Assembly (NCBI RefSeq): GCF_000204055.1
Contig: NW_006768771.1
Span: 1,513,681 to 1,577,680, forward strand
Origin: Melampsora larici-populina 98AG31
Lineage: Eukaryota; Basidiomycota; Pucciniomycetes; Pucciniales; Melampsoraceae
Direction of reading: 5' to 3'
DNA length: 64,000 bases
A model generated the notes under the pieces. It was not told the origin of the DNA, searched no databases, and saw only the letters and a program-made list of their open reading frames with translations. Shown here in pieces: positions 37,988-49,549 of this stretch; position 1 is the first letter of the stretch; the number at the start of each line of letters is the position of its first letter. Made by a program: the position numbers and the translations under genes.

Positions 37988-38986
37988 NNNNNNNNNNNNN
38001 NNNNNNNNNNNNNNNNNNNNNNNNNNNNNNNNNNNNNNNNNNNNNNNNNNNNNNNNNNNNNNNNNNNNNNNNNNNNNNNNNNNNNNNNNNNNNNNNNNNN
38101 NNNNNNNNNNNNNNNNNNNNNNNNNNNNNNNNNNNNNNNNNNNNNNNNNNNNNNNNNNNNNNNNNNNNNNNNNNNNNNNNNNNNNNNNNNNNNNNNNNNN
38201 NNNNNNNNNNNNNNNNNNNNNNNNNNNNNNNNNNNNNNNNNNNNNNNNNNNNNNNNNNNNNNNNNNNNNNNNNNNNNNNNNNNNNNNNNNNNNNNNNNNN
38301 NNNNNNNNNNNNNNNNNNNNNNNNNNNNNNNNNNNNNNNNNNNNNNNNNNNNNNNNNNNNNNNNNNNNNNNNNNNNNNNNNNNNNNNNNNNNNNNNNNNN
38401 NNNNNNNNNNNNNNNNNNNNNNNNNNNNNNNNNNNNNNNNNNNNNNNNNNNNNNNNNNNNNNNNNNNNNNNNNNNNNNNNNNNNNNNNNNNNNNNNNNNN
38501 NNNNNNNNNNNNNNNNNNNNNNNNNNNNNNNNNNNNNNNNNNNNNNNNNNNNNNNNNNNNNNNNNNNNNNNNNNNNNNNNNNNNNNNNNNNNNNNNNNNN
38601 NNNNNNNNNNNNNNNNNNNNNNNNNNNNNNNNNNNNNNNNNNNNNNNNNNNNNNNNNNNNNNNNNNNNNNNNNNNNNNNNNNNNNNNNNNNNNNNNNNNN
38701 NNNNNNNNNNNNNNNNNNNNNNNNNNNNNNNNNNNNNNNNNNNNNNNNNNNNNNNNNNNNNNNNNNNNNNNNNNNNNNNNNNNNNNNNNNNNNNNNNNNN
38801 NNNNNNNNNNNNNNNNNNNNNNNNNNNNNNNNNNNNNNNNNNNNNNNNNNNNNNNNNNNNNNNNNNNNNNNNNNNNNNNNNNNNNNNNNNNNNNNNNNNN
38901 NNNNNNNNNNNNNNNNNNNNNNNNNNNNNNNNNNNNNNNNNNNNNNNNNNNNNNNNNNNNNNNNNNNNNNNNNNNNNNNNNNNNNN
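37988..38986. other. assembly gap (999 N)
   Basis: Unknown sequence. Apparent open frames across it are artefacts. It removes the N-terminal half of the helicase gene that follows. Confidence 0.99.
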
Positions 38987-39038
38987 GAACTGCAATGTGA
39001 TTGAATGTAACTGACACTTGATTGACATCTGTCACCAG

Positions 39039-41537
39039 GTTAGTGAAAAAGCAACGGTGCTGTTGAATGCAGTTAATTTGACCGGGCCTAACTGCACAAA
39101 GGAGGTCTGCGATGCCATTATCCAAGGGAAATATACATTTGTCTATGTGGTAATTTATTTAATTCAGGATAGATCTTACAATATTCTCGTGCTGACGGCT
39201 GTACAATTTTTGCTTACAGAGCCCTGAAGTCGCCTTGACCAATGATATATTTGACCAAATGTGGAGGGATCCACGATTTCAAGCAAGGTTGGTGCTCAAA
39301 GTTGTTGACGAGGCCCACATGGTATATACTTGGGGCCTCGTTGAGACTGGTCAAGCCAAAAGACTTGCCAGTCATTCTCGAGTTCACGATGGTGGTGTCT
39401 TCCGCCCTTCCTATGGCGCACTGGAACGTCGATTTCTAGCTTCGGACAACTCTCCTCTTTTACTCATGTCTGCAACCTGCACCCCTCAGGCAATCCATGC
39501 GATACTAGCAAACCTCAAACTTGATTCACAGGACATCAAATTTGTCCGCGCTGAGCTCACTCGGCCTGAGCTGCGCCTTATTCGAAGGACTTTTAAACGC
39601 CCACTGCAGAATTCCCTCCGTTCTGTGTTTCCTCATCACTCGTTAATTCCAACCAAGGACATACCACCCACCCTTCTATACTCTGGGACTCAGAATGCTA
39701 CACTCGCATACTTACAGCTCATCAACTCTGCACGAGGCCAGCCTAGCGAAGCGGGTAATGGCCATTCCCACTTTGCTCGACGCTACCATGCCACCACTGG
39801 AGATAATGCCAAGATAGCGGCGGTAGCAGCATATGTTGCAGGCACACTCAGTGTTCTGTGCTGTACACTAGCCCTTGGCTTAGGCCAAAACTGGCATCGG
39901 GTGCGGCGCGTAATCATTGTTGGACGACAAGATCCTTGCAACCTAATCCAGATGTCCGGGAGATGTGGTCGTGACGGCCGGCGTGGTTTAGGTTTGCTTT
40001 TGGTTGAACATCGGCGATCCAATGGTAAAAACGATATTGCCGATTTCAACACAGACTCTGCAATGACTGACGACGACCGGATGGATGCCATTGCAATCAC
40101 TCCGGTTTGTCTCAGGATAGCACTGGCAATAGATCTCCAGTAAGACCTCTTTCTACGGACTGGTAGCTGATGGTCACTGAGATGGTTGAATCTTTGCACA
40201 GGTATGGATACATCCCGCTGGATTTGAATACGTGGGTGGTCACCAAAGAAGAAGCTCGTCAGCGCGCCGCAGGAATGCCGACATGTGACTGCTCTAACTG
40301 TGAGCCCGAGGAAGCTGAGGCGCTATGGTTAGCACAAGCAGCCCTCACAAATGACAACTTTGATACCGCACTCAAAATGGACGAAACCGAACTCCTGGAA
40401 CTGAGGGCAAGCCTTCCCAAGGCACCACCACCCGCAATTGCTGAAACACGACCAATGGCTATCTTGTGTGGAGATGACGATCCCATCCTAGGATGTAGTC
40501 TTTTGGAAACCCTAGTGACTCGTTTGGAGCAGGCCTTCAATGAATTTTTTATGAGTCAGTTCACAGGGGAATCTGACCTAGCCCCTGCGGATTACTTTGG
40601 CCGGGATATGGCGTGGGATTTGGCCAAGAATGTGGACATATTTTTGCAACCTTCAGACCTAGCAATGGTCTTGGGGGGGGAGGCAATTCCAGGCCAATTC
40701 CATTGCTTGTTTGACACCTTCTCGCAGTGGCAGACTGATTTAACAACGGCACCTATCCTTGCTGAAGCCATCTCGCGACGTCAGGCAGCTAACCGCGTGC
40801 ACGGTCCTGCGAAAATTCCCCAATCAGTCGAAGGGGCACAACTCGCAAAGTCTCGATCTGAAGCTGAACAAACAGCTTTCAAAGAAGCCCAAATATTGGA
40901 ACGGCAGCAGAAACAACAGACCAAACTGGCTGAGAAGGAAGCAGCTCAAGAAAAACGGGCAGCGGAGAGACGTGTAGCAGAAGCTCACAAACGTGCTAAT
41001 CAAGAGGCCGCAAGTGCTGAACGAGCTCGCATCAAACAAGCTCGACAAATGGAACGCGACCAGCAAAATCAGATTAAAATAGCAGCAAAGAAAGCAGTGC
41101 AAGCTAAACGCGCCGAAGAGAAACTCGCTGTGGAAACTCAAAAACGCACCAAACAACAAGCTGCAAGTGTCAAACAAGCTCGCAAGCGCAAAATGAATGA
41201 AGACGTCCCACCTTCAAGGAAAGGTAAAAAAAATTCCGAGCACGCGAATCTACCAACAGGATCTCAATCAAGCGACCTCCCTGGGGAAGGGTCCAAACAA
41301 GTGGGTGAAGAGCTAGTAGGCTCGGATCAATCAAATATATTGAATTCTTCTGAGGTAAGAAATTCTTTTCATTGAATTGATTTGTGTTTAGGTTGTACTC
41401 TAACAAATGTGTAACTCTAGCTCGTTACTCCTCCCCATGAAAGTTCTCACTCTCGCCTGACGATGACAGAACATCAGCAGCTCCCCAGCGGAACCGTGAC
41501 GATCGACCCGCGGCTTTATCAGCCCGAATCAATTTAA
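39039..41537 (+). CDS. RecQ-like superfamily 2 helicase, 5' end missing in gap
   Basis: ATP-dependent 3'-5' DNA helicase family. Visible exons are 39039-39149, 39220-40139, 40202-41354 and 41421-41537; all join in phase (about 766 aa). The first visible exon ends in a RecQ-type FVYVSPE segment. The next has motif II VVDEAHMVYTWG (DEAH at 39307-39318), motif III LLLMSATC, a motif V-like CCTLALGLGQNW, and motif VI QMSGRCGRDGRRG. Motif I (Walker A) must lie in the gap or further upstream. After the core comes CDCSNC, possibly metal-binding. A coiled coil of about 110 residues rich in Lys/Gln/Ala/Glu (40850-41200) and a Ser-rich tail follow. No RQC or HRDC domain is seen. Its last exon overlaps the last exon of the opposing DUF6589-type gene by 113 bp. 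It is probably an accessory, repeated-family helicase rather than the housekeeping RecQ. Confidence 0.87.
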
Positions 41538-44348
41538 TCAAGTTACGCATCCCAGTGGTCCAGACGTTTGTCACCATGGGTGAAGGTCGTATAGCACGAG
41601 TTTCGCCTAGATGTTCTTTTGCATAGCGCAGGAACGCCTCCAACGATGGACCAGAGATGGTGTTGAGGTTAGACTGAAATATAAGATCGTGACCGGATTG
41701 TACCTTCAGCAGCTGCATAAGCTTCCGTAACTGTAAAATGCAATCAAATTATTTCAGAGCGGTGATACTTTGAAAATGAACCTTTTCACACACCATAGGT
41801 ATATTATTTGATAACCGGTATATGAGACTTTCGAGATCAGTGCCATTCCCCTAGCAGTTGAATCACATATGAGCCTTGATATGACTGAACAATATGTGAT
41901 TTTCCAGAGCTTACTCACGGTATTGTTATAAACATTCTTGAGATAGAATATATGAATCTCCAGATATTCATCTATTGGCAGCCAATGATTATCGCGCTCA
42001 TTTGACGGTATCAGCAATGAATGCTTGATGGCATGAGCTAGTCCTTTAGGCAAGTCTTCCTCTAAAAGTAGAACAATGCGAGGTATATGCCTTGCGTAAT
42101 GTGATAGACCCGGGACTCCTTGTGCCATCACAGACCAACGTTTCCACATCAACATTAGGCGTCCAATATCGCCGGCGCGGGTTGCATCATGTGCCTCAAC
42201 CACAGTAGCAAAGTCTCGGAGGCGCAGCATCAGGTTGTACTGTGTGGGGTTGGGATCCACTCTTGCCTTTTCCAAAGCCAAGGAGGAAAAGTAACGTGCC
42301 CAAACAAGGTCTAAGAGACGCTTGCAGTCTGTGTCCTTAGTCAAATCGAGCTCTTTATGCGACTCAATCACCTGCCTGGAACAGACAATTTGATGTAAGC
42401 GCTCAGAGTTTGTAAATCTCTCCACAAGAATATGAATACTGACCCAACAATGAACACTAGATTACCTTTATGAAGGATTTGGGCTGACCGCATAATGGTG
42501 TTGAAATCTTGGGATGCAACCGGTTTTTTATACTCAGCACCTAGAGCAAACAAGGACCTCCAAGCACCAGAATCGTCGCCTTTGTCAGAATGTCCCCAGT
42601 GTAGTGATAATAAGCTCTTGGTGAAGTTCCACGTAGTGTGAGCACCACCAAATATGGACAGCACCCATTCGAGCCCTTCAACTGAATCTATGGGTGGAAA
42701 TCTTTTGGTTCGAAGGCTTTCAACTAATTGATTAGACCCTACATCTCCCCCTGCTACCAAGAGACTTTCTGCGTAAGTTTTCTTCTCTACACCAATCTGC
42801 TCCATGATCTTATCAAGCACACGTGAAACTCCCTCTGCTGACGAGTCCGGCGCGTCCATCATTCGTAGGAAGTGAATGTTTGCCTTATGCATCTCGATAG
42901 GGTCAATTGAAGGAGGCCGCGTCGCCAGGGAGGATAGACAATGGCCTTCAGGAACACCACGTATGTACGTCATATAATCTTTGAGAGCTTTGGCAATTTG
43001 GGCCTTGACCACAGCTACCCAATGCTCCATATCGGCAGGACTGGGACAGAACGAAGAAGGTTGAACAGCCTTACGGTTTGCTTTGTTCATCGCGTCCAAA
43101 AACATAGCCAGGTTGACCGCCTCCTCCTCACACTTTGCTTGCAGGGTCGCACGCACTACCTGGAAGAATCCCCAGGTCCCGTGGAATAGACGTGAAGATG
43201 TCTCTATCCGAGTGTTGTGAATCTTCAAGTGAATGTCGACATTATCATAACATAAGAATGGTAAGAGCTTCTGATTCAATTTAAATAAATCCATCATTCG
43301 TTCTTCTTGTACACAACGTAGACGATCCAATGCTAGTAAGAGACTGGGCCTGGACGCGGTAATTCCATGGGCGTGAAGCCATTCATTGATACGACAAGAG
43401 ACACCGCCTGCAAAGGCCATTAAGCCGTTGGCCATTGGCATCGCATTGCTACGACGATTGCAACAAACAGCTATCATTGCACACACCATGATTGGGACCT
43501 AGTGCAATGGTATACGTAAATCAGTTGAATCACCAGGTATCAAGAAACTTGTTGGTACGTACTTTTGCAAGCTTGTGAGATGCTTGTCCTGCTGCCGAGG
43601 ACTTCACACAGACTAAATTTTCCATTGACATCACCACTGAATCTTCTTCGCTGTGACTGTCTGCAATGGTTACTGCCATATCAGAGCTGTTGGTTGGAAG
43701 ATTATCCCCTTCATCATCGTGGTGGTCAGTGGAGGGTTCATTCATGCCAAACGAAAGCTTGCGGTGAATGAGTGAGTATAGGAAACGCATCCCAGTGACA
43801 ACTTGCGTCTCTCGAATAGTGTCGCTACTATCACTGAAAAAGTCTGGCAAGATTCGACTAGAGCTGACATATGATCCATTAGGGAAATGCCCTCGGGGCA
43901 ATTCCTCTGCGTTGACTATCTTCGAAGCCTTGTGTTCAAAAAACCAGAGGTTAATTTCAACTTTCCTGTTCTTAACCACACCGAAATGTGAGGAACTGAC
44001 CTCATCCAATATCAGTTCCTCCCAATCAGCTTGGCCTTGGTCACAAGACTTGGACATTTTGCCAAGATTAGTGACAATTGAACGAGTTTGCTTGGCTCCC
44101 AAACCAATTTTCATTAGGCGTCGACGATATATGATGTCTGGGTGAGTGGACGATAAGAATGTCACCATGAATTGTTTGGGGCATATATTAATTTCCGTCA
44201 TTAAACCAAGTATTTGTAGAGTGCTGCGCACAGTGGCAGGTACTTTGAAAGTTGGTGAAGGATCAATTTCGGGTGTCATTTGAGGGGTGTGCAGAAAGAT
44301 CCAGCTTGCAAAAAATAAGAGGAAACACAACCAGACAAAGAACATCAA
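41425..44348 (-). CDS. DUF6589-type protein, about 886 aa
   Basis: Five exons (44348-43563, 43498-42440, 42371-41919, 41850-41794, 41730-41425) join in phase. The frame opens MMFFVWLCFLLFFASW; a later ATG at 44279 (MTPEIDPSPTF) may be the real start. The N-terminal part (TLQILGLMTEINICPKQFMVTFLSS) and the central part (DRLRCVQEERM, LPFLCYDNVDIH) follow the pattern of fungal DUF6589 proteins. So does the C-terminal block, with RDFATVVEAHDATRAGDIGRLM then SHYARHIPRIVLLL and HWLPIDEYLEIHI. The domain call rests on my memory of that family's motifs. The biochemical function is unknown. Conserved acidic residues in YDNVD and GDIGR would suit a nuclease-like fold, but this is speculation. It is transcribed toward the helicase gene and overlaps its last exon. 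Confidence 0.72.
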
Positions 44349-45939
44349 GAGAAAATAATTGTATTTTTATAGCACGTGTTCTCAATTGTGAATAAAACCA
44401 ACAGCTAACATTGTCTCAAAAAAGGGTGTATGACATTTGACCGGTATGAGAGCAAACCCCAATGATCAAAAGTGGACTAGTTTACATTCTTCAAAATGGT
44501 CTCTAACACTTAGTACGAAAGGAAAATAACCTAAGCACATAAAAACACAGAAATGAATCAACACTGCTATGAAATATTTCCTAAGTGTACTGAAGTACTA
44601 AAGGAAAATGTTCAAAGTGTGACGATGAAACAAAATAGCTTTCAACGATTTCCTAAGCGTACAGAAGTACTAAAGGAAAAAGTTCAAAGCAGACAAAAAC
44701 CAAAAATATCACGAAACGAAATAGCTTTCAACAATTTCCTAGGCGTACAGAAGTACTAAAGGAAAAGGTGCAAAGAGGACAAAAACGATAAATTCTAAGC
44801 GCATTAAATTTAAAGTGTGGTGATGAAACGAAAGAGCTTTGAACAATTTCCTAAGCGTACGGAAGTACTAAAGGAAAAGGTTCCAAGCATCAAACAGGGT
44901 ACTGATGAATGCAAGCTTCTTTGACGGATTTCCTAAGCGCACGGAAGTGCTAAAGGAAAAGCGCTAATTAGGAAGGAGCATAGATGGACAGAGAGAGACA
45001 AACCCTCAGACAACTCCTTGGGAGGCTATATATATATCAGAAATTGATTCATAGAATCATAGAGCAAGCACCTTCAAATTTAGACTACTTGACCGATAAG
45101 GGTCTTGTTTCAAAATGACTGGGCCGTATCCAGTCAAACGGTCACAATACCTTACTAGACCAATTCAGCCTCAGGGTTCCTGATCGCGATGTCATCATTT
45201 CCAACTGGTTTGGACCGTGTGACTGGAAAGGGACTTGTTTCAAATTTCTCGGCCTGTGACAAATAAAGTAGACAGGTTCTAATGAAGCAATTGCAAACCA
45301 TTACTTCCCAAAGAAGGGGTCGCGATCCCTTACTGGCCTGAATCAAAACAGATTTGTCGCGTTCTACACCACCTTTGTTCTCTTCCTGGAGCAGCTCAGG
45401 AATTTCAAATGCAAGGTCTCGCGTTTGAAACCACCAAAGCGGTGTGTTTGCCATATGAACTGGTGCTTGAAGGGTGCCAGTTGCAAATGCGACTTGCCTT
45501 GATGCACTGGTGCCCTGATACAAGCATCACGATAAGTTATTTGGCTAGTTGTCAGGGTCATGACCTGCCAATTAAAATCCTGGCTAGTTGTTCTATGATT
45601 TGTCGCCGTTCGGATTAATATTCAATCAATACCAAGCGCTCGCTAGCTTGATTCGTAAGGAGACTCATTAAAGAGGAAATATAACTGCCAAACCAAGTCA
45701 TGGGCTATTCACACTGCGCTTTAGCACATTTACTGCCATCTTGATTGGTCTTTTCAATCCAAGGGCTCTCTAGCTTGTTTCAAGAGGTGAGCTACTGGGG
45801 AAGCAAACCGCGTCCAGCCGAGTACAATGGGGTGATAAATTCTATAAGGGGCAGAGGCTCTTTCACCAAAAGTTTGGATTGTTCTCAAGGTGTTAATTTC
45901 CCTCAATGTGTCTTTCCCTCTGCGTGTCTTATCTTCAAC
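44349..45939. other. divergent intergenic region with iterons
   Basis: It lies between the DUF6589-type gene (-) and a small related gene (+), so both promoters face it. It holds the palindrome array at 44577-44959 and a TATATATATA tract at about 45025. A minus-strand frame at 45155-45523 has no splice support or recognisable product. Confidence 0.45.
44577..44959. repeat. five 31-bp imperfect palindromes (iterons)
   Basis: Copies start at 44577, 44649, 44735, 44847 and 44929. Each begins TTTCCTAAGC, has GTAC-GGAA-GTAC or a close variant in the centre, and ends TAAAGGAAA. Outer arms TTTCCT/AGGAAA and inner arms GTAC/GTAC can pair. In the last copy both inner arms change together (GCAC and GTGC), which keeps pairing. 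Spacing is 72-112 bp. A shared GAAA-(T/G)AGCTTT-AACAATT leader precedes copies 2-4. A half copy (TTAGTACGAAAGGAAAA) lies at about 44511. Confidence 0.93.
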
Positions 45940-46448
45940 ATGATTCCGTATAACGACCCACTGCTTGACATGGAGGGAACTATTGGTAGAATTATTGCCA
46001 CTATTGAAGGCGAAGGCTTAAGCGTTGAATCATTTATCTGCGCCGTTGACGGACCCTTCCCCACCTCAACCTCCGAAATCCGTATGTCAATCCGCGACAG
46101 AATGATTCTTCAACAGACACTGGAAATTGTGGAGTTCATCGAGTGTAGCAACATCAATGTCTGGGAATTCATCTTTAATTTTCTGGACCATCGGTTCCAT
46201 TCCCGACGTCCCCAGCAACATGATCTACGTGGCCATTCCTCTGGATCCCGCCAATTGGTTCGCGGAATTTTGATGAGCATACGCGAGAGCCTCTATGAAG
46301 CAGGGAATAACCATGTCTGGCGTGACTTTGTACAGGACGAGGTGAGTTATTTATGGCTATCTCGAAGATTGATCACCTTTCTCAATAATTTTCTGGTCAT
46401 TCTTCTCAGGCGGACACCCTTAACATAAATGTAGATGAGCTGGAGTGA
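45940..46448 (+). CDS. small protein resembling the DUF6589 N-terminal region, about 146 aa
   Basis: Exons 45940-46341 and 46410-46448 join GAG to GCG across a consensus intron and end in TGA. The product starts MIPYNDPLLDMEG. It contains GEGLSVESFICAVDGPFP and ILQQTLEIVEFIECSNINVW, then a segment ending FHSRRPQQHD. The second half parallels the N-terminal region of the neighbouring DUF6589-type protein (TLQILGLMTEINICPKQF...YRRR). An upstream in-frame ATG at 45745 exists, but the region between looks non-coding. It could be a truncated paralogue, a separate small gene of the same element, or the first exons of a decayed copy. The similarity is by eye only. Confidence 0.55.
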
Positions 46449-49400
46449 GGGATGGGGTGACGTGTCTGTTCTGCGTAAGTTATATTGTTATTGCATTAGT
46501 GTCAGACTCAGAGGATCCGTACTGATTCAACATTCACAGGGTGACAATGGATGACCCTTCTACATTATGAGCAATGCATTATGATTAACCACCTTACCCC
46601 GCTCAAAATGCTGTTTGAGCTGTAGTTAACATTTTTGCAAGCAAAACCTTTCTGACACGCAGCATCTGAAACACATGTAGATGAGTTTGGCCCCGAGGTT
46701 AGGCCAATATGCTTAGTTGCTCATATTATTAGAACCGCTTGGGCTATTCGGGTATGGAGAGTGTCAAAATATAGAAGGGTGACATGCACATTATTTTGAT
46801 TATCACCCCATCACAAGTTGAGAAGAAGGGATCGTGAGTAAGAGAGATGACAGATTTTGGGCAAAAGCCCTGTCTGATCTCACGCCAGAATTTCGAGATA
46901 GTGCGTAAGTCCCTCGCTGGCGCTCGGAGGTACGTGGTACTTGTACCGACGGGGCCAACGCGAGGGACATAGATAAGTTTGGGGGTGAACACTGAACAGA
47001 AGAAAGTCAAGGAGATGTGTATGAGTTTTTAAAATACAGATTCAAACCAAACCAAACAAATCATAAGCCTATCCTTAAGCAAATTTGGTTAAGGTCAAAA
47101 ATATTCATCAATTTCAAAATCAAAAAGGGTTCTCTTTTCAAATCAACTTGAAAATGTACACTCGATAAGCATAAGCTTCCCCTAAGCACACCTCAGCCGA
47201 TGCCTTACTAAAACTGGGTATTATGTACTTATCGAATCTACAACTTAAGATGAATCTATGTGCTTATGTAGAATATCTTATCGATGATTTGTTTTGATCT
47301 TGTGAAGGATTCAAATGAAATAAGATTCGATAGATTGATTTAAAAGATGTATGATATACACATGATTGATGTGAATTTGAATTTGGATTGAATTGATCGA
47401 TATAGATCTCATTGAATTTGTACAAGATTTACAGAAATACTGAAAAAGGTGTAGATATTGAAAAGTATTTATAGTTGTGTATTGTGAGAGATGATGATGA
47501 TGATGGTGGATTCTTTAGTTTGATGTTGATGATGATGATGATGAATGAGATGTGTTGGTCAAAAAGAAAGTGCTAGAAAAGTGTGATGAATTGAAATGGT
47601 TACAAAAAGGTTAAGTAGATTTCTTTAAGTTTGACTTAATTTTTGATTTTCTAAGTCTTTTCTTTCTATTTCTCCGCTTTCTAAGTCAATCAATCAATCA
47701 ATCAATGATGTTAATGTTAATCTTGTTGATGAATGACTCAGACTTGAAAACCTCATCAAATTCGATCTCAATCAACTCTCATTTAACCAAAATCAAAAAT
47801 AAACATTTCATTCTTATTGATTGATTGATTCATGATGATATCATCTTCTCTTTACTTTCCCATCGATTCTTTTCTTTCTTAAAGTTTTCTTCCTCATCAC
47901 TTTCATTTCCTGACGATCCATACAACATATAGAAAAACAATTAAAAGATTTAAAGCTTATAAAGTTTGTATATTGAAAAAATAGGCTTTAATCTTTAAGA
48001 AAACCCTTGACCCATCCTTTTGTCTCTCTAACCCGAAGCAATAAATTCAAAAAGAAAAAAACGAAAACTCAAATAAAAACCGTGCTTTACATAGTTCCGA
48101 TATCGGAAATGAAGTTAAAAGAAAATTGGGTGAATCTTTTCTACCATCATTTTGTACAAATTACGAGAGTTTAATCAAGGAAAAAGTTTCGATTTCGATC
48201 AATTGTATGATCTGAAATTAAAGTACAAGCTTTACAAAATGATCAGATTTGAACTTGATTCAAATCAACCAAATTTATTTAATCCCTTTTTTCCTCCTTC
48301 AAAACCAAAAAAAAAACCAAAAAAAAAATCATTCCATTTTTCTTTCTCCGTACATGTGTCTACAACCACCATATCTTTTGGAGGATATGTTTCGAAACCT
48401 CCGCAGAAAGATTTATAAATTGATTGGTTTTTTATGAGTCATCATTTACGTTTAAAGTTTTAACTTTTTAATGATTTGTGAAGTCGAGTCGATCTGGATT
48501 AGTTTCGAAACCAAATCAAATCAAATCAAATCATGATCGAAGGTTTAGAAATTAAATAAATAAAGTCATCGTACTCTAACACAGCGCAGTTTGAACGTTT
48601 TTCAAGTTGATTTTATTCAAAATCCACACACCACCATAAAACCAAAGAGTGATTTGGTGTAGAGTCTAGATACCGAACCGGATCAATGACGGTTTATGTA
48701 GCTTACAAATTGCTTCATCATGGGTTTTTTTTTGTCTTATTACTAATTAGAAAGGCGTATGAGTTGACACCTTAAATTAAAGGAATTTATAAAAAAGTAA
48801 TGGCGCATGCAATTTACCGGGTCTTACTCAGATTAATTAATGGTCCAGCTGTGTACATAGATATGTAGATTGTAGTGATGCATAAGACACCCTGATTCCT
48901 AGAGGCTGAGCTGAACAAAGCTCTTGACTTTAATGTGATGGGAATTGATCGGTCACAGTGAATCGAAGGGTAATCTGAACTCTGATCAAGAGGATCATAG
49001 CTGAAAAGAGCCTTGAATCAGAATCGTTAGAATTAAAGATCAAGAACAAGAAAAATGTAAGAATGATTATTCAAGGAACCCATGATAGAATTGAAAAGAT
49101 GACTAATAAAGATATTGATGAAAAAAGGAAATAAAAGATCAAAAAAGGGACGTTGAAAACTGATAGAGTACATAGTAAACTTCCCAGAAATACAAGAGAT
49201 AAGATTGTCAAAGGCTGAAAAAAGTAAACAAATAGAATCAAGAGAAAGTCAAAAGGAATTATTCAAGATGTTGACCAGTTGAAAAAGAGATAAGATTTTG
49301 AAAAAATATCAGAAGTGTATGTATTTGAACGAGTATCAGTGTTAAGCCAAAGAAAAAGTAAAGCTGATGCAAGTTGGGAAGTTTCGGGTAAAGATTTTGT

Positions 49401-49549
49401 ACTTTGTGGTTTTATCTTGCGTAGATCTATGATGAAAGTCAATAAGACATGTGAGAATCCGATTCGAATGCTCATGAAAATAAAAGTTAATGATGATAAA
49501 CTCACCGATGAAGAACCAATTTCTGGTCGTTGATCAAACCACATTTAAA
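46449..49549. other. gene-free AT-rich interval with microsatellites
   Basis: It contains (GAT)n tracts at about 47490-47545, (TCAA)n at about 47688-47706, A-rich low complexity at 48040-48340, and the 60-bp palindrome described separately. Frames are short and unsupported. Confidence 0.5.
46909..46968. repeat. 60-bp GC-rich imperfect palindrome
   Basis: The arms start GTCCCTCGC and end GCGAGGGAC. Inner parts TGGCGCTCGGAGGTAC and GTACCGACGGGGCCAAC pair with a few mismatches around GTGGTACTT. It is a GC-rich island inside AT-rich DNA. Confidence 0.8.

Noticed and set aside
37988..38986. long open frames on both strands
   Set aside because: They are runs of N.
44577..44959. CRISPR-like array
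   Set aside because: Repeats are palindromic but spacers vary from about 41 to 81 bp and share sequence; the context is eukaryotic with no cas genes.
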